A stretch of 64,000 bases of DNA from Bog-756 sp963833585 (GCA_963833585.1 CAWHYF010000004.1:186001-250000); one strand, 5' to 3'. Shown: positions 25,992-34,701, counted from the first letter of the stretch. Notes: a model not told the origin generated them from the letters alone. Numbers and translations: made by a program.

Positions 25992-27089
25992 TTGAAAAGA
26001 ACGTACCGAGTTGTGCAATGGTCGGTAGGGGGCGTCGGACGGCAGGCACTCCGAGCCCTGATGCGGAGTCAGGAGTTCAAGCTCCTCGGGGTGTACACGC
26101 ACACCGCATCCCGGGTCGGGCAAGACGCCGGGGATCTCGGGGGCCTAGGAATCAAGACCGGCGTACTCGCCACGTCGGATGCCAAGACACTCCTCGACCT
26201 CCGCCCCGACTGCGTCATCTTCACTTCGATCGGTGAGACGCGCCCGAGGGAGGCGGTGGCTGATCTCGTCGAGATCCTTCGGTCAGGAGCCAACGTCGTC
26301 TCGAGCTCGATGATGAATCTGATCTACCCGCCTGCGGCCGATCCGAGGGTGATCGCAAAGCTGACCGGGGCGTGCACCGAAGGCGGTTCCTCCTTGTTCA
26401 CCAGCGGGATCGATCCCGGCTTCAGCGGGGATGCCCTGCCCATCGCCGCGCTCCAGATCTGCGAGAGGGTGGACACGATACGCGTCCAGGAGATCTCCGA
26501 CTACGGCACCCACACGGACCCATCCTGGGCTACCCCGTATGGGTTCGGCCGACCGGAAGGGGCGCCGGCTCCTCTTCTCGAACCGGGTGTGCCGAAGCTC
26601 TTCTGGGGCGGGATGGTTCAGATGCTCGCTCGCCTGCTCGATGTCGAGCTCGAAAGCCTCGAGGAGTTCTGCGAACGGTGGTATACGCCGGCTTCCTTCG
26701 AGGCACCGATCGGTCACATTCCGAAGGACACGCTTGCCGCGGCACGATTCGGAGTGGCGGGCATCGTGAACGGCGAAGCCCGCCTGTTCGCCGAACACGT
26801 CACCAGGATGCGTCGTGACATCGCCCCGCACTGGCCGCAACCTCCCGCGGGGGTGACTTCGGTCCACCGGATCGAGGTCGCCGGTCTTCCGTCATTGACC
26901 CTGGACCTTTCCATGGGAGGCGACGGACTCGGCGGTCACGACAGCACCGGGCTCACGGCGACGGCGATGCGCTTGGTGAATGCCGTTCCCGCGGTCGTCT
27001 CTGCGCCACCCGGCCTGGTGACCCCGCTCGAGCTCACGCTCGGGGTCGGGCGGAGCCTCCTGGCCGATGGGGGCCCTCGCCCCGGCTGA
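25992..27089 (+). CDS. DapB-like NAD(P)-dependent dehydrogenase
   Basis: A 365-aa protein of the dihydrodipicolinate-reductase-like group that includes 2,4-diaminopentanoate dehydrogenase. The Rossmann start YRVVQWSVGGVGRQALRAL binds NAD(P), then CVIFTSIGETRP and the substrate-side segments GANVVSSSMMNLIYP and TSGIDPGFSGDALPIA. It probably oxidises an amine or reduces an imine-like substrate; specificity is unknown. The start is TTG 25992, supported by GAGGAGGG seven bases upstream. It precedes the TetR operon but is separated by 128 bases containing that operon's promoter. Confidence 0.82.
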   Translation: MKRTYRVVQWSVGGVGRQALRALMRSQEFKLLGVYTHTASRVGQDAGDLGGLGIKTGVLATSDAKTLLDLRPDCVIFTSIGETRPREAVADLVEILRSGANVVSSSMMNLIYPPAADPRVIAKLTGACTEGGSSLFTSGIDPGFSGDALPIAALQICERVDTIRVQEISDYGTHTDPSWATPYGFGRPEGAPAPLLEPGVPKLFWGGMVQMLARLLDVELESLEEFCERWYTPASFEAPIGHIPKDTLAAARFGVAGIVNGEARLFAEHVTRMRRDIAPHWPQPPAGVTSVHRIEVAGLPSLTLDLSMGGDGLGGHDSTGLTATAMRLVNAVPAVVSAPPGLVTPLELTLGVGRSLLADGGPRPG

Positions 27090-27138
27090 CCCGCCCGTCC
27101 GGCCGGACCACGTCGGCGAAACAGGGTCCGCTCGGGGC

Positions 27139-27167
27139 TTGACTTCCTATCGGTAATAGGCAATACT
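27139..27167 (+). promoter_or_regulatory. Sigma70-like promoter of the TetR operon
   Basis: TTGACT (27139-27144) and AATACT (27162-27167) are separated by exactly 17 bases, the best -35/-10 match in this window. The spacer is unusually AT-rich for this genome and contains the first operator palindrome. Confidence 0.7.
27146..27160. promoter_or_regulatory. Operator palindrome 1
   Basis: CCTAT-N5-ATAGG is a perfect inverted repeat located inside the -35/-10 spacer. A regulator bound here would block RNA polymerase. It is identical in both half-sites to operator 2. Confidence 0.65.
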
Positions 27168-27182
27168 CCTATTTGTGATAGG
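27168..27182. promoter_or_regulatory. Operator palindrome 2
   Basis: A second copy of CCTAT-N5-ATAGG, starting just after the -10 box over the expected transcription start. Its centre is 22 bases from that of operator 1, about two helical turns, which suits two TetR dimers on one DNA face. Confidence 0.65.
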
Positions 27183-27217
27183 CAAATGGCAACGGGGGGG
27201 ACCGGGGGTGGGCGCTC

Positions 27218-27829
27218 ATGACTTCGGCTGGTGAACTGCAGCTGAGCGTGGGCAAGGTGGCGTTGCGCCGGGAGGCCAAGATCGCCACGATCGTCGCCGC
27301 CGCCTGGGAGTTGGCGAGCGAAGAGGGGATCGGCGGACTGTCATTGCATGACTTGGCGCGCCGGGTCGGGATGCGTCAGCCGTCGTTGTACGAATACTTC
27401 GGCTCGAAGCACGCGCTGTATGACGCCATGTTCGCCGACGGCAACCGGCAGCTTCTCGAACGGTTCGCCGGGGTGACCTTCCCGCGCCGTCCTCGGGCCG
27501 CGCTGAAGAAGCTCTTGACCACCTTCATGACCTTTGCCCTGGAGGACCCGGCCCGGTCGGAACTGCTCTTCCAGCGGCACATCCCCGGCTTCGTTCCCTC
27601 GCCGCAGTCCTACGCGCCGGCTGAGCAGGCGCTGGCGCGACTGAGCCAGTTCATGCAGGAAGCCGGAGTAACGGAGCAAGGGGACATCGACTGCATCGTC
27701 GCCGTGACCGCGGGGCTCATGGAGGCCCAGCTCAGCAATGACCCCGGCGGCAACCGTTGGACCCGTCACCTCAACCGGCTCGTCGATCTCCTCGTCGACG
27801 ACGTCATCACCAGAAAAGGAACCCGATGA
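27218..27829 (+). CDS. TetR-family transcriptional repressor
   Basis: A 203-aa regulator. The N-terminal helix-turn-helix spans about residues 20-65 with IATIVAAAWELASEEG, LSLHDLARRVGMRQPSLYEYFGSKHALYDAMF. The C-terminal ligand domain is helical with LKKLLTTFMTFALEDPARSELLF. The two CCTAT-N5-ATAGG palindromes directly upstream are the obvious autoregulatory operators. The TGA overlaps the ATG of the next gene, so the repressor is co-translated with the enzymes it presumably controls. Inducer unknown; an electrophile or lipid-like molecule is possible from the neighbours. Confidence 0.9.
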   Translation: MTSAGELQLSVGKVALRREAKIATIVAAAWELASEEGIGGLSLHDLARRVGMRQPSLYEYFGSKHALYDAMFADGNRQLLERFAGVTFPRRPRAALKKLLTTFMTFALEDPARSELLFQRHIPGFVPSPQSYAPAEQALARLSQFMQEAGVTEQGDIDCIVAVTAGLMEAQLSNDPGGNRWTRHLNRLVDLLVDDVITRKGTR

Positions 27830-28557
27830 ACAATTCGCGAATCACGAGGCCCGAAGCCCAAGTACTCGCAGGAGAGGAGTTCACCCGCTTCGCCGATCTG
27901 GCGGCCTCCCTGGCCCCCGACGAATGGGCGATGTCGACCGACTGCACCGGCTGGGACGTCCGCAAGATGGCGTTACACGTCCTCGGTTCGGGCGATGCCC
28001 AAGCCTCGCCCCGCGAGTTCATCCACCAATTTCGCCGGGGCATACCACTCAACAAGGAGATCGACTCGCACCACTGGGTCGACGGCCTCAATGAGCTGCA
28101 GATCCGCGAACGGGAGTCCCTTTCCAACGACGAGCTGGTGGTCAAGCTGGCGGCGATCGGTCCCAGGGCGGTGACGGGCCGGTGGCGAACCCCGCCGCCG
28201 GTCCGCTACCTCCCGCTCCCGTTCGGTCCGCCCATCGGATGGGTACCCCTCAGGTACCTTCTCGACGTGGGCTTCACCCGCGACGTCTGGGCGCACCGGA
28301 TCGACATTCACCAGGCGATCGGGCGCCCCATGCAGCTCACCGCGGACCACGACGGGCGCCTGGTCGCCGACATCGTCACCGAATGGGCCGGCATCCATGG
28401 CGAGCCCTTCGAACTCGTCCTCGACGGCCCGGCAGGTGGCAAGTTCACCCAGGGCCTCGGCGGTGAGCGCGTGGAGATCGATGCCCTCGACTTCATCCGC
28501 ACCCTCTCCGGTCGCCTGCCCGGCACCGGCGTCCTCAGCCACCCCCTTCCGCTCTAA
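27826..28557 (+). CDS. Mycothiol-type maleylpyruvate isomerase-like (DinB fold) protein
   Basis: A 243-aa four-helix protein of the maleylpyruvate-isomerase N-terminal/DinB-like family. The metal-site pattern has TGWDVRKMALHVLG in the first half and FTRDVWAHRIDIHQAIG in the second; the C-terminal region has a small beta-rich domain. Members often use mycothiol as cofactor for isomerisation or conjugation. It overlaps the TetR gene by ATGA and has AAGGA before its ATG, so it is the first enzyme in the operon. A metallo-hydrolase follows 13 bases later. Substrate unknown. Confidence 0.8.
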   Translation: MNNSRITRPEAQVLAGEEFTRFADLAASLAPDEWAMSTDCTGWDVRKMALHVLGSGDAQASPREFIHQFRRGIPLNKEIDSHHWVDGLNELQIRERESLSNDELVVKLAAIGPRAVTGRWRTPPPVRYLPLPFGPPIGWVPLRYLLDVGFTRDVWAHRIDIHQAIGRPMQLTADHDGRLVADIVTEWAGIHGEPFELVLDGPAGGKFTQGLGGERVEIDALDFIRTLSGRLPGTGVLSHPLPL

Positions 28558-28570
28558 AGGAGAATCAACC

Positions 28571-29293
28571 ATGGAGACACGCGTCGACGAGATCGCCGAT
28601 CGGATCTACCGAATGTCCACCTTCGTGCCCGACATAGGACCGACCGGCTTCACCTTCAACCAGTTCCTCATCGATGCCGATGAGCCCGCCCTCTTCCATA
28701 CCGGACCGCGTGGCATGTTCGCCTCGGTTTCCGAGGCCATCGCCTCGGTCGTGCCGCTCAGTCGCCTGCGCTGGATCACCTTCGGCCACCTCGAAGCCGA
28801 CGAGTGCGGCGCCATGAACCAGTTCCTCGCCGTGGCGCCCCACGCCCAGGTGGCCCACACCGCCGTGGGATGCCTGGTGTCGATCAACGACCTCGCCGAC
28901 CGACCCCCGTCGCCCATCCCACCTGACGGCTCGTTCGACTTGGGCGGCCGGAATATTCGAAGCATCCATACTCCGCACGTGCCCCACGGCTGGGACGCCC
29001 ATGTCCTCTACGAGGAGACCACCGGTACGCTCTTCTGTGGCGACCTGCTCACCCAGGTCGGAGACGGACCGGCCCTGGCCACCACGGACCTCCTCGGTGC
29101 GGCGGCCCAGGCCGAGGATGTATTCGGTGCCACGTGCCTCACCCCCAACACGGCACCGACCATCCGCCGCCTGGCCGATCTTGCCCCGACAACCCTGGCG
29201 GTGATGCACGGTTCGTCCTGTGCCAACGACACCGCCCACACGCTCGTCGCCCTCGCCGACGACTATGAGCGGCGCCTCGCCGCGGCGGAGTGA
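28571..29293 (+). CDS. MBL-fold protein of the ODP/FprA-like group
   Basis: A 240-aa metallo-beta-lactamase-fold protein. Instead of the common HxHxDH, its first metal motif is HLEADECG, which resembles the HxExD motif of the oxygen-binding di-iron (flavodiiron, ODP) group. Further ligands are probably the His in IHTPHVPHGWD, the Asp in LFCGDLLTQ and a late His in VMHGSSC. It has an AGGAG site and closes the TetR operon. FprA-type homologues reduce O2 or NO but are fused to a flavodoxin domain; this one is not, so it would need a separate electron donor or does something else. Confidence 0.78.
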   Translation: METRVDEIADRIYRMSTFVPDIGPTGFTFNQFLIDADEPALFHTGPRGMFASVSEAIASVVPLSRLRWITFGHLEADECGAMNQFLAVAPHAQVAHTAVGCLVSINDLADRPPSPIPPDGSFDLGGRNIRSIHTPHVPHGWDAHVLYEETTGTLFCGDLLTQVGDGPALATTDLLGAAAQAEDVFGATCLTPNTAPTIRRLADLAPTTLAVMHGSSCANDTAHTLVALADDYERRLAAAE

Positions 29294-29368
29294 CCGCCGC
29301 CGGAGCACTCGAGTGACCGGCTGACGGCACCGGGGCCGCCCGCAGGGTGGACCGCGGTCCTGGGTTGG

Positions 29369-29758
29369 TCAGTAGTTGAACACGAGTGCGCCGCCGGCCG
29401 TATAGGCGAGGACAGACGGGAGGCCGGCCACCTCGGCGTTGCGCTCCCAAGCGGAGTCCTCCAGGCCACGGAGCCGTACGCAGACGGGACAGGCGAAGAA
29501 ACGACCTCCCTTGGCCACAAACTCTTCGTGGAGTTCGGCGACCGACGGCGCTCCGGGCACGTCGATGGTCGCCGCGAACCCAGGGGTCGCCGCGAAGACG
29601 GCGTCCTTGGTCAGGAACATCACGGCTTCTTTTCCGGCGCGAAGCGACTCGACGCCGACGAGATAGGCGATGAGAATGTTCTCGGCTTCCTCGGCGCCGT
29701 GGTTGAGGCAGATCAGGACCTTGCTGTCCGGGGCGGTGTCGGTGAGCGCGTCGGTCAT
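29369..29758 (-). CDS. DsrE/F-like sulfur-relay fold protein
   Basis: A 129-aa protein with the DsrE/TusD-like alpha/beta fold: KVLICLNHGAEEAENILIAY, then LRAGKEAVMFLTKDAV, and a CxxC pair in FFACPVCVRLRG. Family members carry persulfide sulfur or act as small redox or peroxiredoxin-like proteins. The CxxC supports a thiol or sulfur-transfer role, but no sulfur-oxidation genes surround it. It is convergent with the MBL-fold gene. Confidence 0.8.
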   Translation of the reverse strand: MTDALTDTAPDSKVLICLNHGAEEAENILIAYLVGVESLRAGKEAVMFLTKDAVFAATPGFAATIDVPGAPSVAELHEEFVAKGGRFFACPVCVRLRGLEDSAWERNAEVAGLPSVLAYTAGGALVFNY

Positions 29759-29944
29759 GGGTCGTCGCTTTCTGTTTGAGTTTCGGTGGTTGGATGGGTG
29801 ATTGGTGTTGGGTATGAGCTCGCGGGACCGGAATCGGGTGGCCCCGATGCTCGACGGGAGGCGCGGCCGTCTGGTGAATCCCGTCCACCTCCCGGTCGTG
29901 CCGCCAGGGTGTCCCGGCAGAGGTCAGACCACCGGGCCCCCGGG

Positions 29945-30355
29945 TCAGCCATCGGGGTGCTCCTGACAGAAGCCGGAGCAGACCAGGGAGAGGGTCTGGA
30001 TGCGGTTCGTCGGACCGGTGTCGGCGTAGCCGTGTTGCTCCACGACGAAGTCCTCCGGCCCGAGACGCCCACCCCGCACGTGGAGACGCCACCTGAGCTG
30101 AAGTCGGTTCCCGACCAGGCCGACGACCCCGTCGAGCAGCTCGTACTCCTCCATGTCGCCGAAGAACGCGGTGAAGGCGTCGCACACCTCCTCCCGCCCA
30201 ACCCACTCCCGGTAGCCCCTGGGGAGGAGGGCGCTGAGCTTGGCATCGGGCTCGAGGGCGGCAGCCAACTGGCCAAACTCGGCGGTGGCGAGCTTCTCGA
30301 GGAACAGGCCCGCCACGGCGAATTGGCGCTCGGTGGCATCGGCCGTCGTAGTCAT
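29945..30355 (-). CDS. NTF2-like/SnoaL-fold protein
   Basis: A 136-aa NTF2-fold protein: the helix ERQFAVAGLFLEKLATAEFGQLAAAL, the cavity-lining segment WVGREEVCDAFTAFFGDM, then beta strands GVVGLVGNRLQLRWRLHVRGG and DFVVEQHGYADT. This fold covers isomerases, hydrolases and non-catalytic binding proteins; no catalytic residues can be assigned. The TACAAC hexamer six bases before its ATG resembles a leaderless -10. It is upstream of, and in the same direction as, the DsrE-like gene 186 bases away, so co-transcription is possible. Confidence 0.68.
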   Translation of the reverse strand: MTTTADATERQFAVAGLFLEKLATAEFGQLAAALEPDAKLSALLPRGYREWVGREEVCDAFTAFFGDMEEYELLDGVVGLVGNRLQLRWRLHVRGGRLGPEDFVVEQHGYADTGPTNRIQTLSLVCSGFCQEHPDG

Positions 30356-30445
30356 ACCCCCGTTGTACGACGAGGGGCGCCCCCACTACATCGGGCAGCT
30401 ACCCGATTCTTCACCGGTGAGCATTGACGTCCATCGGCGCAGTCC

Positions 30446-31999
30446 TCAGCTCGACAGGGCGTCGACCAGACCGTTCTGCATGGCGTACAGCGCCGCTTCG
30501 GTACGGGTCGACACGCCGAGTTTGCGGTAGATGTGCTCGAGGTGCGACGAGACGGTCTTTCGACTGATCGTCAGTTCGGAGGCAATGTCGGGGTTGGAGA
30601 GGCCCCGGGCGAGCAGGACCAGCACGTCCACCTCGCGCCGGGTGAGCCCGGCCGGCAGGGAGACTCGGCGGGCGACCCGATGACCGGCCGCCCGTAGGAC
30701 GGCGTCGACCGCCGAGGGGTCGAGCCGTCCGGCCCGGACCTCTTGGCTCATTGCGGCGACGGCAGATTCCGAGTCGAGAGCTGCCCGATGGGGCCGGTCC
30801 TCGCGGAGTGCATGGTAGACGTCGGCGGCAGCCAGGACCCTGGCGGTGGGAGACAGGGCATGGCCGGAAGCGCCATGTGGGTAGCCGCTACCATCGAGGC
30901 GTTCGTGATGCTGGGCAGCGCAGGCGACAATGGACGTCATGGACGTGACCTGGGCGAACATGCGCTCGGTCAGGTACGGGTGGGTGCGGGCCCGCTCGCT
31001 CTGGACGAGCGACCACGGTTCCTCGGCGTCCCACACACCACTGGGTATCCCGACCATGCCTATGTCATGGACGGCACCGGCGCGGTGGAGCGTCCCGATG
31101 TCCTCGTCCGGCATCTCAAGGAGTGCGCCAGCTTCGGCGGCCAGGTCGGCAACGCCTCGAGAGTGTCCGATGCGGAAGGGCGACTTGAGGTCGGCGAAAT
31201 CGCCGAGCGCGTCGAGCGCTGCGTCGAGCTGGGAGATCGTCAGGCGTTCGCCCAAGCGGGGGTCGAGTTCGATTACCTGCTCCCAGGCCTGGAACGACCC
31301 GAGCCCTTCCAGGATCGATTCAGATTGATCGCAGAATCGGTCGACGAGCTCGGGGTCGAACTGGGTCCCCCGGCGCTCCGTGGCGACATGCAGGGCAGCC
31401 GCGGCACCTCCAGTGCGATGGAAGGCTTCGATGTTGTCGGCCAGGTGCACGAGTCGAATGGCCGGCGCCAACTCGCCGTGTCCGACCCGACCCGGGACTC
31501 CCTTGCCGTCCCAGCGCTCAAAGGCCTGAGTCAGTGGGACGGTAACGGATTCCCCCAGCTCGAGGCGACGAGCGAGATCGCTGGCCGCCTGACAGTGCGA
31601 TTCCATGACCTGTTGGACCGATCGACCGGCCGTGGCCAGGAACTTTCCCACCATACCGATGCGGCGAATGCGGGAGCTCCCGTACCCGAGGTGCTTGGCC
31701 ACGAACACGGCCATGGAGGTACCGGCCAGATCACCGTCATGGGAATCTTCGTACAGGTGCATCTCGTCGCCGAAGAGGTCCGCCAATTCGCTGGTGTCGG
31801 TGGCGCATCCAACCCAGGTCAACAGGGAGGTGTAGTAGGCAGCCGCGCCGATCTCCGGGCCCACGTCAGCAACATCGGCGAGCCGCATGGCAATCACGGT
31901 CTGACGGAGAACTCTCTCCATGGGGCGTCCCATTCCGAGATCGGACAACAATGACAACGTCGCCACCAACTCCGAGAGTTTCATCGGCTCAGGGGCCAT
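30446..31999 (-). CDS. Tandem HD-GYP protein with LuxR DNA-binding domain
   Basis: A 517-aa protein of unusual design. Residues 260-430 form an HD-GYP phosphohydrolase domain with the metal His-Asp at 311-312 in HDIGMVGIPSG and a GYP motif in HHERLDGSGYP. Residues 40-240 look like a degenerate copy: FERWDGKGVPG aligns with the GYP motif and VHLADNIEAFHR with the later helix, but the HD pair is lost. Residues 445-510 are a LuxR helix-turn-helix (LTRREVDVLVLLARGLSNPDIA). It may sense or cleave c-di-GMP or another nucleotide and regulate transcription directly. No other c-di-GMP gene is nearby. Confidence 0.88.
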   Translation of the reverse strand: MAPEPMKLSELVATLSLLSDLGMGRPMERVLRQTVIAMRLADVADVGPEIGAAAYYTSLLTWVGCATDTSELADLFGDEMHLYEDSHDGDLAGTSMAVFVAKHLGYGSSRIRRIGMVGKFLATAGRSVQQVMESHCQAASDLARRLELGESVTVPLTQAFERWDGKGVPGRVGHGELAPAIRLVHLADNIEAFHRTGGAAAALHVATERRGTQFDPELVDRFCDQSESILEGLGSFQAWEQVIELDPRLGERLTISQLDAALDALGDFADLKSPFRIGHSRGVADLAAEAGALLEMPDEDIGTLHRAGAVHDIGMVGIPSGVWDAEEPWSLVQSERARTHPYLTERMFAQVTSMTSIVACAAQHHERLDGSGYPHGASGHALSPTARVLAAADVYHALREDRPHRAALDSESAVAAMSQEVRAGRLDPSAVDAVLRAAGHRVARRVSLPAGLTRREVDVLVLLARGLSNPDIASELTISRKTVSSHLEHIYRKLGVSTRTEAALYAMQNGLVDALSS

Positions 32000-32396
32000 T
32001 GGCTGAGGCTACTGATCCGCCGCGGGGACCGCCGGAGGAATTCGGTGCGGATTGGCCAGACCATTCGATCGTGCCGAGCATCTTGCCGCTTCGTGGAGGC
32101 TGAAACCCGCCCACGGTTGAGCCGCGGAGGGTTGGCGCCATGGGCGAGAGCAGATGGCACCTCTCATCCCCAAGGCTCCGAGACTGAGCGAGCCCGAGCT
32201 CCGCGACTCCAAGGGTCCGGACCCCCCACTCGTGTGACCATCCGCCCCCGCCACGCGTGACCGGACGGAGAGGTGAGGGGTGCATGGTGCATGGGTGGCC
32301 GGAACGGGTCGAAGGACGACTAGTGCTGCTGGCCGCCGATCGGCCGGGGGCCCGGAGGTCGTGGCCGGCGGTGACCGGAGCGAGGGCCGGAGGTGT
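32000..32396. other. Gene-free 397-base stretch
   Basis: Intergenic DNA between an aldo/keto reductase and the HD-GYP/LuxR gene, both on the minus strand. Apart from the -10 box at 32006-32011 I see no gene, tRNA or strong hairpin. Confidence 0.5.
32006..32011 (-). promoter_or_regulatory. Leaderless -10 box, HD-GYP/LuxR gene
   Basis: On the minus strand TAGCCT ends six bases before the ATG at 31999; no Shine-Dalgarno sequence. Confidence 0.45.
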
Positions 32397-33356
32397 CTAC
32401 CATGCATAGGCTTCCGGGGCCGGACCGGGTCCAGGGAAGATCTTGTCGATCCGCCCCATCACCTCATCTGTCAGCACGACGTCCAACGAACGAAGGCTCC
32501 CTTCGAACTGTTCCAGGGTGCGTGGCCCAATGATCGGGGCCGTCACGACCGGATTGGCCAAGAGCCACGCCAGCGCAACGTCAGCAGGCCGCTCACCGAG
32601 CTCATCGCACAGACTGCCCCATGAGTCGATGGTGTCCCGAAGCCAATTACCCGCCGCCTTCATCCCGTCGTCAGCCCTTCGACCTTCGGTCGCCTCGGCG
32701 ATCGAGCCCGCCAGCAACCCGCCTCCGAGCGGGCTCCAGGGCAGGATCCCGACTCCATAGGCTTCACAGGCGGGGACGACCTCGAGCTCGATGGTGCGGG
32801 TCTTGAGGTTGTAGAGACTCTGTTCCGAGACCAGCCCGAATGTGTTCCGACGACGGGCGGCCTCGTTGGCGGCTGCGATGTTCCAGGCGGCGAAATTGGA
32901 GCTGCCCACATAGGTCACCTTCCCCTGGGAGACCAGGAGATCCATCCCCTGCCAGATCTCTTCCCAGGGCGTACTCCGATCGACGTGGTGCATCTGGTAG
33001 AGATCGATGTGGTCCGTCTGCAGACGGCGGAGGCTGGCATCGCAGGCGTCCCGAATATGGCGAGCCGACAGCTTGGAGTCATTGGGCCACTCCCCCGCCA
33101 CGTTGCCGTACACCTTCGTCGCCAGGACTACTTTCTCCCGTCGTCCCCCGCCCTGTGCGAACCAGCGGCCCAAGATCCGCTCGGTCTCACCCCCGCCGTA
33201 ACCGTTGGCGGTATCGAAGAAATTGATCCCGGCGTCCAATGCTCGGTCCATGATGACGAAGCTGTCGGCCTCACGGGTCTGAGAGCCGAAGTTCATCGTG
33301 CCGAGGCACAGGGGACTGACCTGCAGTCCCGATCGTCCAAGATAGCGATAGTCCAT
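32397..33356 (-). CDS. Aldo/keto reductase
   Basis: NADPH-type aldo/keto reductase of 319 aa. Tetrad residues are seen in FFDTANGYGGGE (Asp, Tyr), VVLATKVYG (Lys) and LYQMHHVDRS (His). The N-terminus YRYLGRSGLQVSPLCLGTMNFG and the C-terminal VALAWLLANPVVTAPIIGPRT match bacterial AKR (YajO/Tas-like) enzymes. It resembles the enzyme encoded at 24705-25703, but the two genes are not adjacent and differ along their length, so they are not a recent duplication. ATG 33356 is used because it starts the conserved domain and has a -10 box seven bases upstream. Confidence 0.9.
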   Translation of the reverse strand: MDYRYLGRSGLQVSPLCLGTMNFGSQTREADSFVIMDRALDAGINFFDTANGYGGGETERILGRWFAQGGGRREKVVLATKVYGNVAGEWPNDSKLSARHIRDACDASLRRLQTDHIDLYQMHHVDRSTPWEEIWQGMDLLVSQGKVTYVGSSNFAAWNIAAANEAARRRNTFGLVSEQSLYNLKTRTIELEVVPACEAYGVGILPWSPLGGGLLAGSIAEATEGRRADDGMKAAGNWLRDTIDSWGSLCDELGERPADVALAWLLANPVVTAPIIGPRTLEQFEGSLRSLDVVLTDEVMGRIDKIFPGPGPAPEAYAW

Positions 33357-33363
33357 GGTTCCC

Positions 33364-33369
33364 ACCTTA
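33364..33369 (-). promoter_or_regulatory. Leaderless -10 box, second aldo/keto reductase
   Basis: On the minus strand TAAGGT ends seven bases before the ATG at 33356; no ribosome binding site. Confidence 0.45.
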
Positions 33370-33588
33370 GGCGTCGGTCCAGATGCCCCACAGGGGCCGA
33401 CCCGTGCAGACCCTCCCGGGCGGAGGCTGCCCTGGGGCACTGAGGCCGGGCGGCGAACCGGCGGCCCCCGGCGGTCCGCGACGGGACGATCCCCGTCCGG
33501 GCCGGGACGACATGCTTCTCACGACGCCGGGGCCTAGCCTGGGGGCTCGGCCGCCGCCGGCCGTCGGGCTAGTTCGGGGAGACATCGA

Positions 33589-34701
33589 GTGCAGACACGC
33601 GCTGCGGTTCTTTGGGAGCCGGGCTCCGACTGGGTGCTTGAGACCATTGATCTCGATCCCCCGCGAAGGCACGAGGTGCTGGTCGACCTGGCGGCATCCG
33701 GTCTGTGCCGTTCGGACGAACACTTCGTCACCGGTGACGTTCCCTTCTTTGGACCGATGATCGGTGGCCACGAGGGTGCTGGGGTCGTCCTGGAGGTCGG
33801 CCCGGACGTCACGCTGCTGTCGCCCGGCGACCATGTGGTGACCAGCTTTCTCCCGCCCTGTGGCCGTTGTCTCTCGTGCGTCGAGGGCCACCAGAATCTC
33901 TGTGATGCCGGAATGTTCATCGCCGACGGATGGCAGATCGGCGACAAGACGGCGCGACATCACGCTCGTGGCCAGGATTTGCGGATCTTCTGCATGCTGG
34001 GGACGTTCGCCGAGCACACCGTGAGCCATGAACGGTCGTTCGTGAAAATCGATGAGGACCTGCCTCTGGACAAGGCCTGTTTGGTCGCCTGCGGAGTGAG
34101 CACCGGGTGGGGATCCGCGGTGCATCGGGCGCAGGTGCAACCCGGTGACGATGTGGCCATTATCGGAGCTGGAGGGGTGGGTTGCGCCGCCATTCAGGGT
34201 TCACGATCCGCGGGAGCGCGTCGCATAGTCGCCATTGACCCCATCGAGTTCAAGCGTCAGCAGGCGCCCCGATTCGGCGCCACCCATGTGGTGGGCGGAA
34301 TCGAGGAGGCGTTCCCCTTGATCCAGGAGCTCACGCGGGGACGCATGTGCAAGCGGGTGATCTGTACCATGTCGGTCGGACGCGGGGAGTGGATGGCCTC
34401 GATCATGGCGCTGGCCGCCAAACGGGGCCGAGTGGTGATAACCAACGTCCACCCTTGGACCGAAACCGCGGTCACGATGAGCATGCTCGATCTCCTCACC
34501 ATGGAGAAGGAGCTGGTCGGCTCGATATTCGGCTCGTCGAATCCCGGTAGAGATGTATCCGTCCTTCTCGGTCTGTACCGAGATGGCTTGCTCGACCTGG
34601 ACGGGATGGTGACCCGCTCCTACCCCCTCAGCCACATCAATGACGGCTTCCGAGACATGCGGGATGGACGCAACATACGGGGAGTCGTCGTCATGAATTA
34701 G
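33589..34701 (+). CDS. NDMA-type zinc alcohol dehydrogenase
   Basis: Zinc-dependent medium-chain alcohol dehydrogenase of 370 aa. Catalytic zinc ligands are in CRSDEH and GHEGAG, and the structural-zinc lobe has the four Cys of CGRCLSCVEGHQNLC. The nucleotide-binding loop is IIGAGGVGCAAIQG. The motif FIADGWQIGDKTARHH and the overall length match the actinobacterial NDMA-dependent group, in which NAD stays tightly bound and mycofactocin or another carrier takes the electrons. No mycofactocin genes lie in this window. The GTG start has GGGGAGA upstream. Confidence 0.88.
   Translation: MQTRAAVLWEPGSDWVLETIDLDPPRRHEVLVDLAASGLCRSDEHFVTGDVPFFGPMIGGHEGAGVVLEVGPDVTLLSPGDHVVTSFLPPCGRCLSCVEGHQNLCDAGMFIADGWQIGDKTARHHARGQDLRIFCMLGTFAEHTVSHERSFVKIDEDLPLDKACLVACGVSTGWGSAVHRAQVQPGDDVAIIGAGGVGCAAIQGSRSAGARRIVAIDPIEFKRQQAPRFGATHVVGGIEEAFPLIQELTRGRMCKRVICTMSVGRGEWMASIMALAAKRGRVVITNVHPWTETAVTMSMLDLLTMEKELVGSIFGSSNPGRDVSVLLGLYRDGLLDLDGMVTRSYPLSHINDGFRDMRDGRNIRGVVVMN

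Noticed and set aside
29349..29360. Perfect 12-bp palindrome GGACCGCGGTCC
   Set aside because: It sits beside convergent gene ends, has no loop for a terminator, and is the kind of GC palindrome expected by chance.
32006..32396. A hidden small gene in the 397-base gap
   Set aside because: Available frames are short, lack ribosome sites and look like composition-driven open frames.
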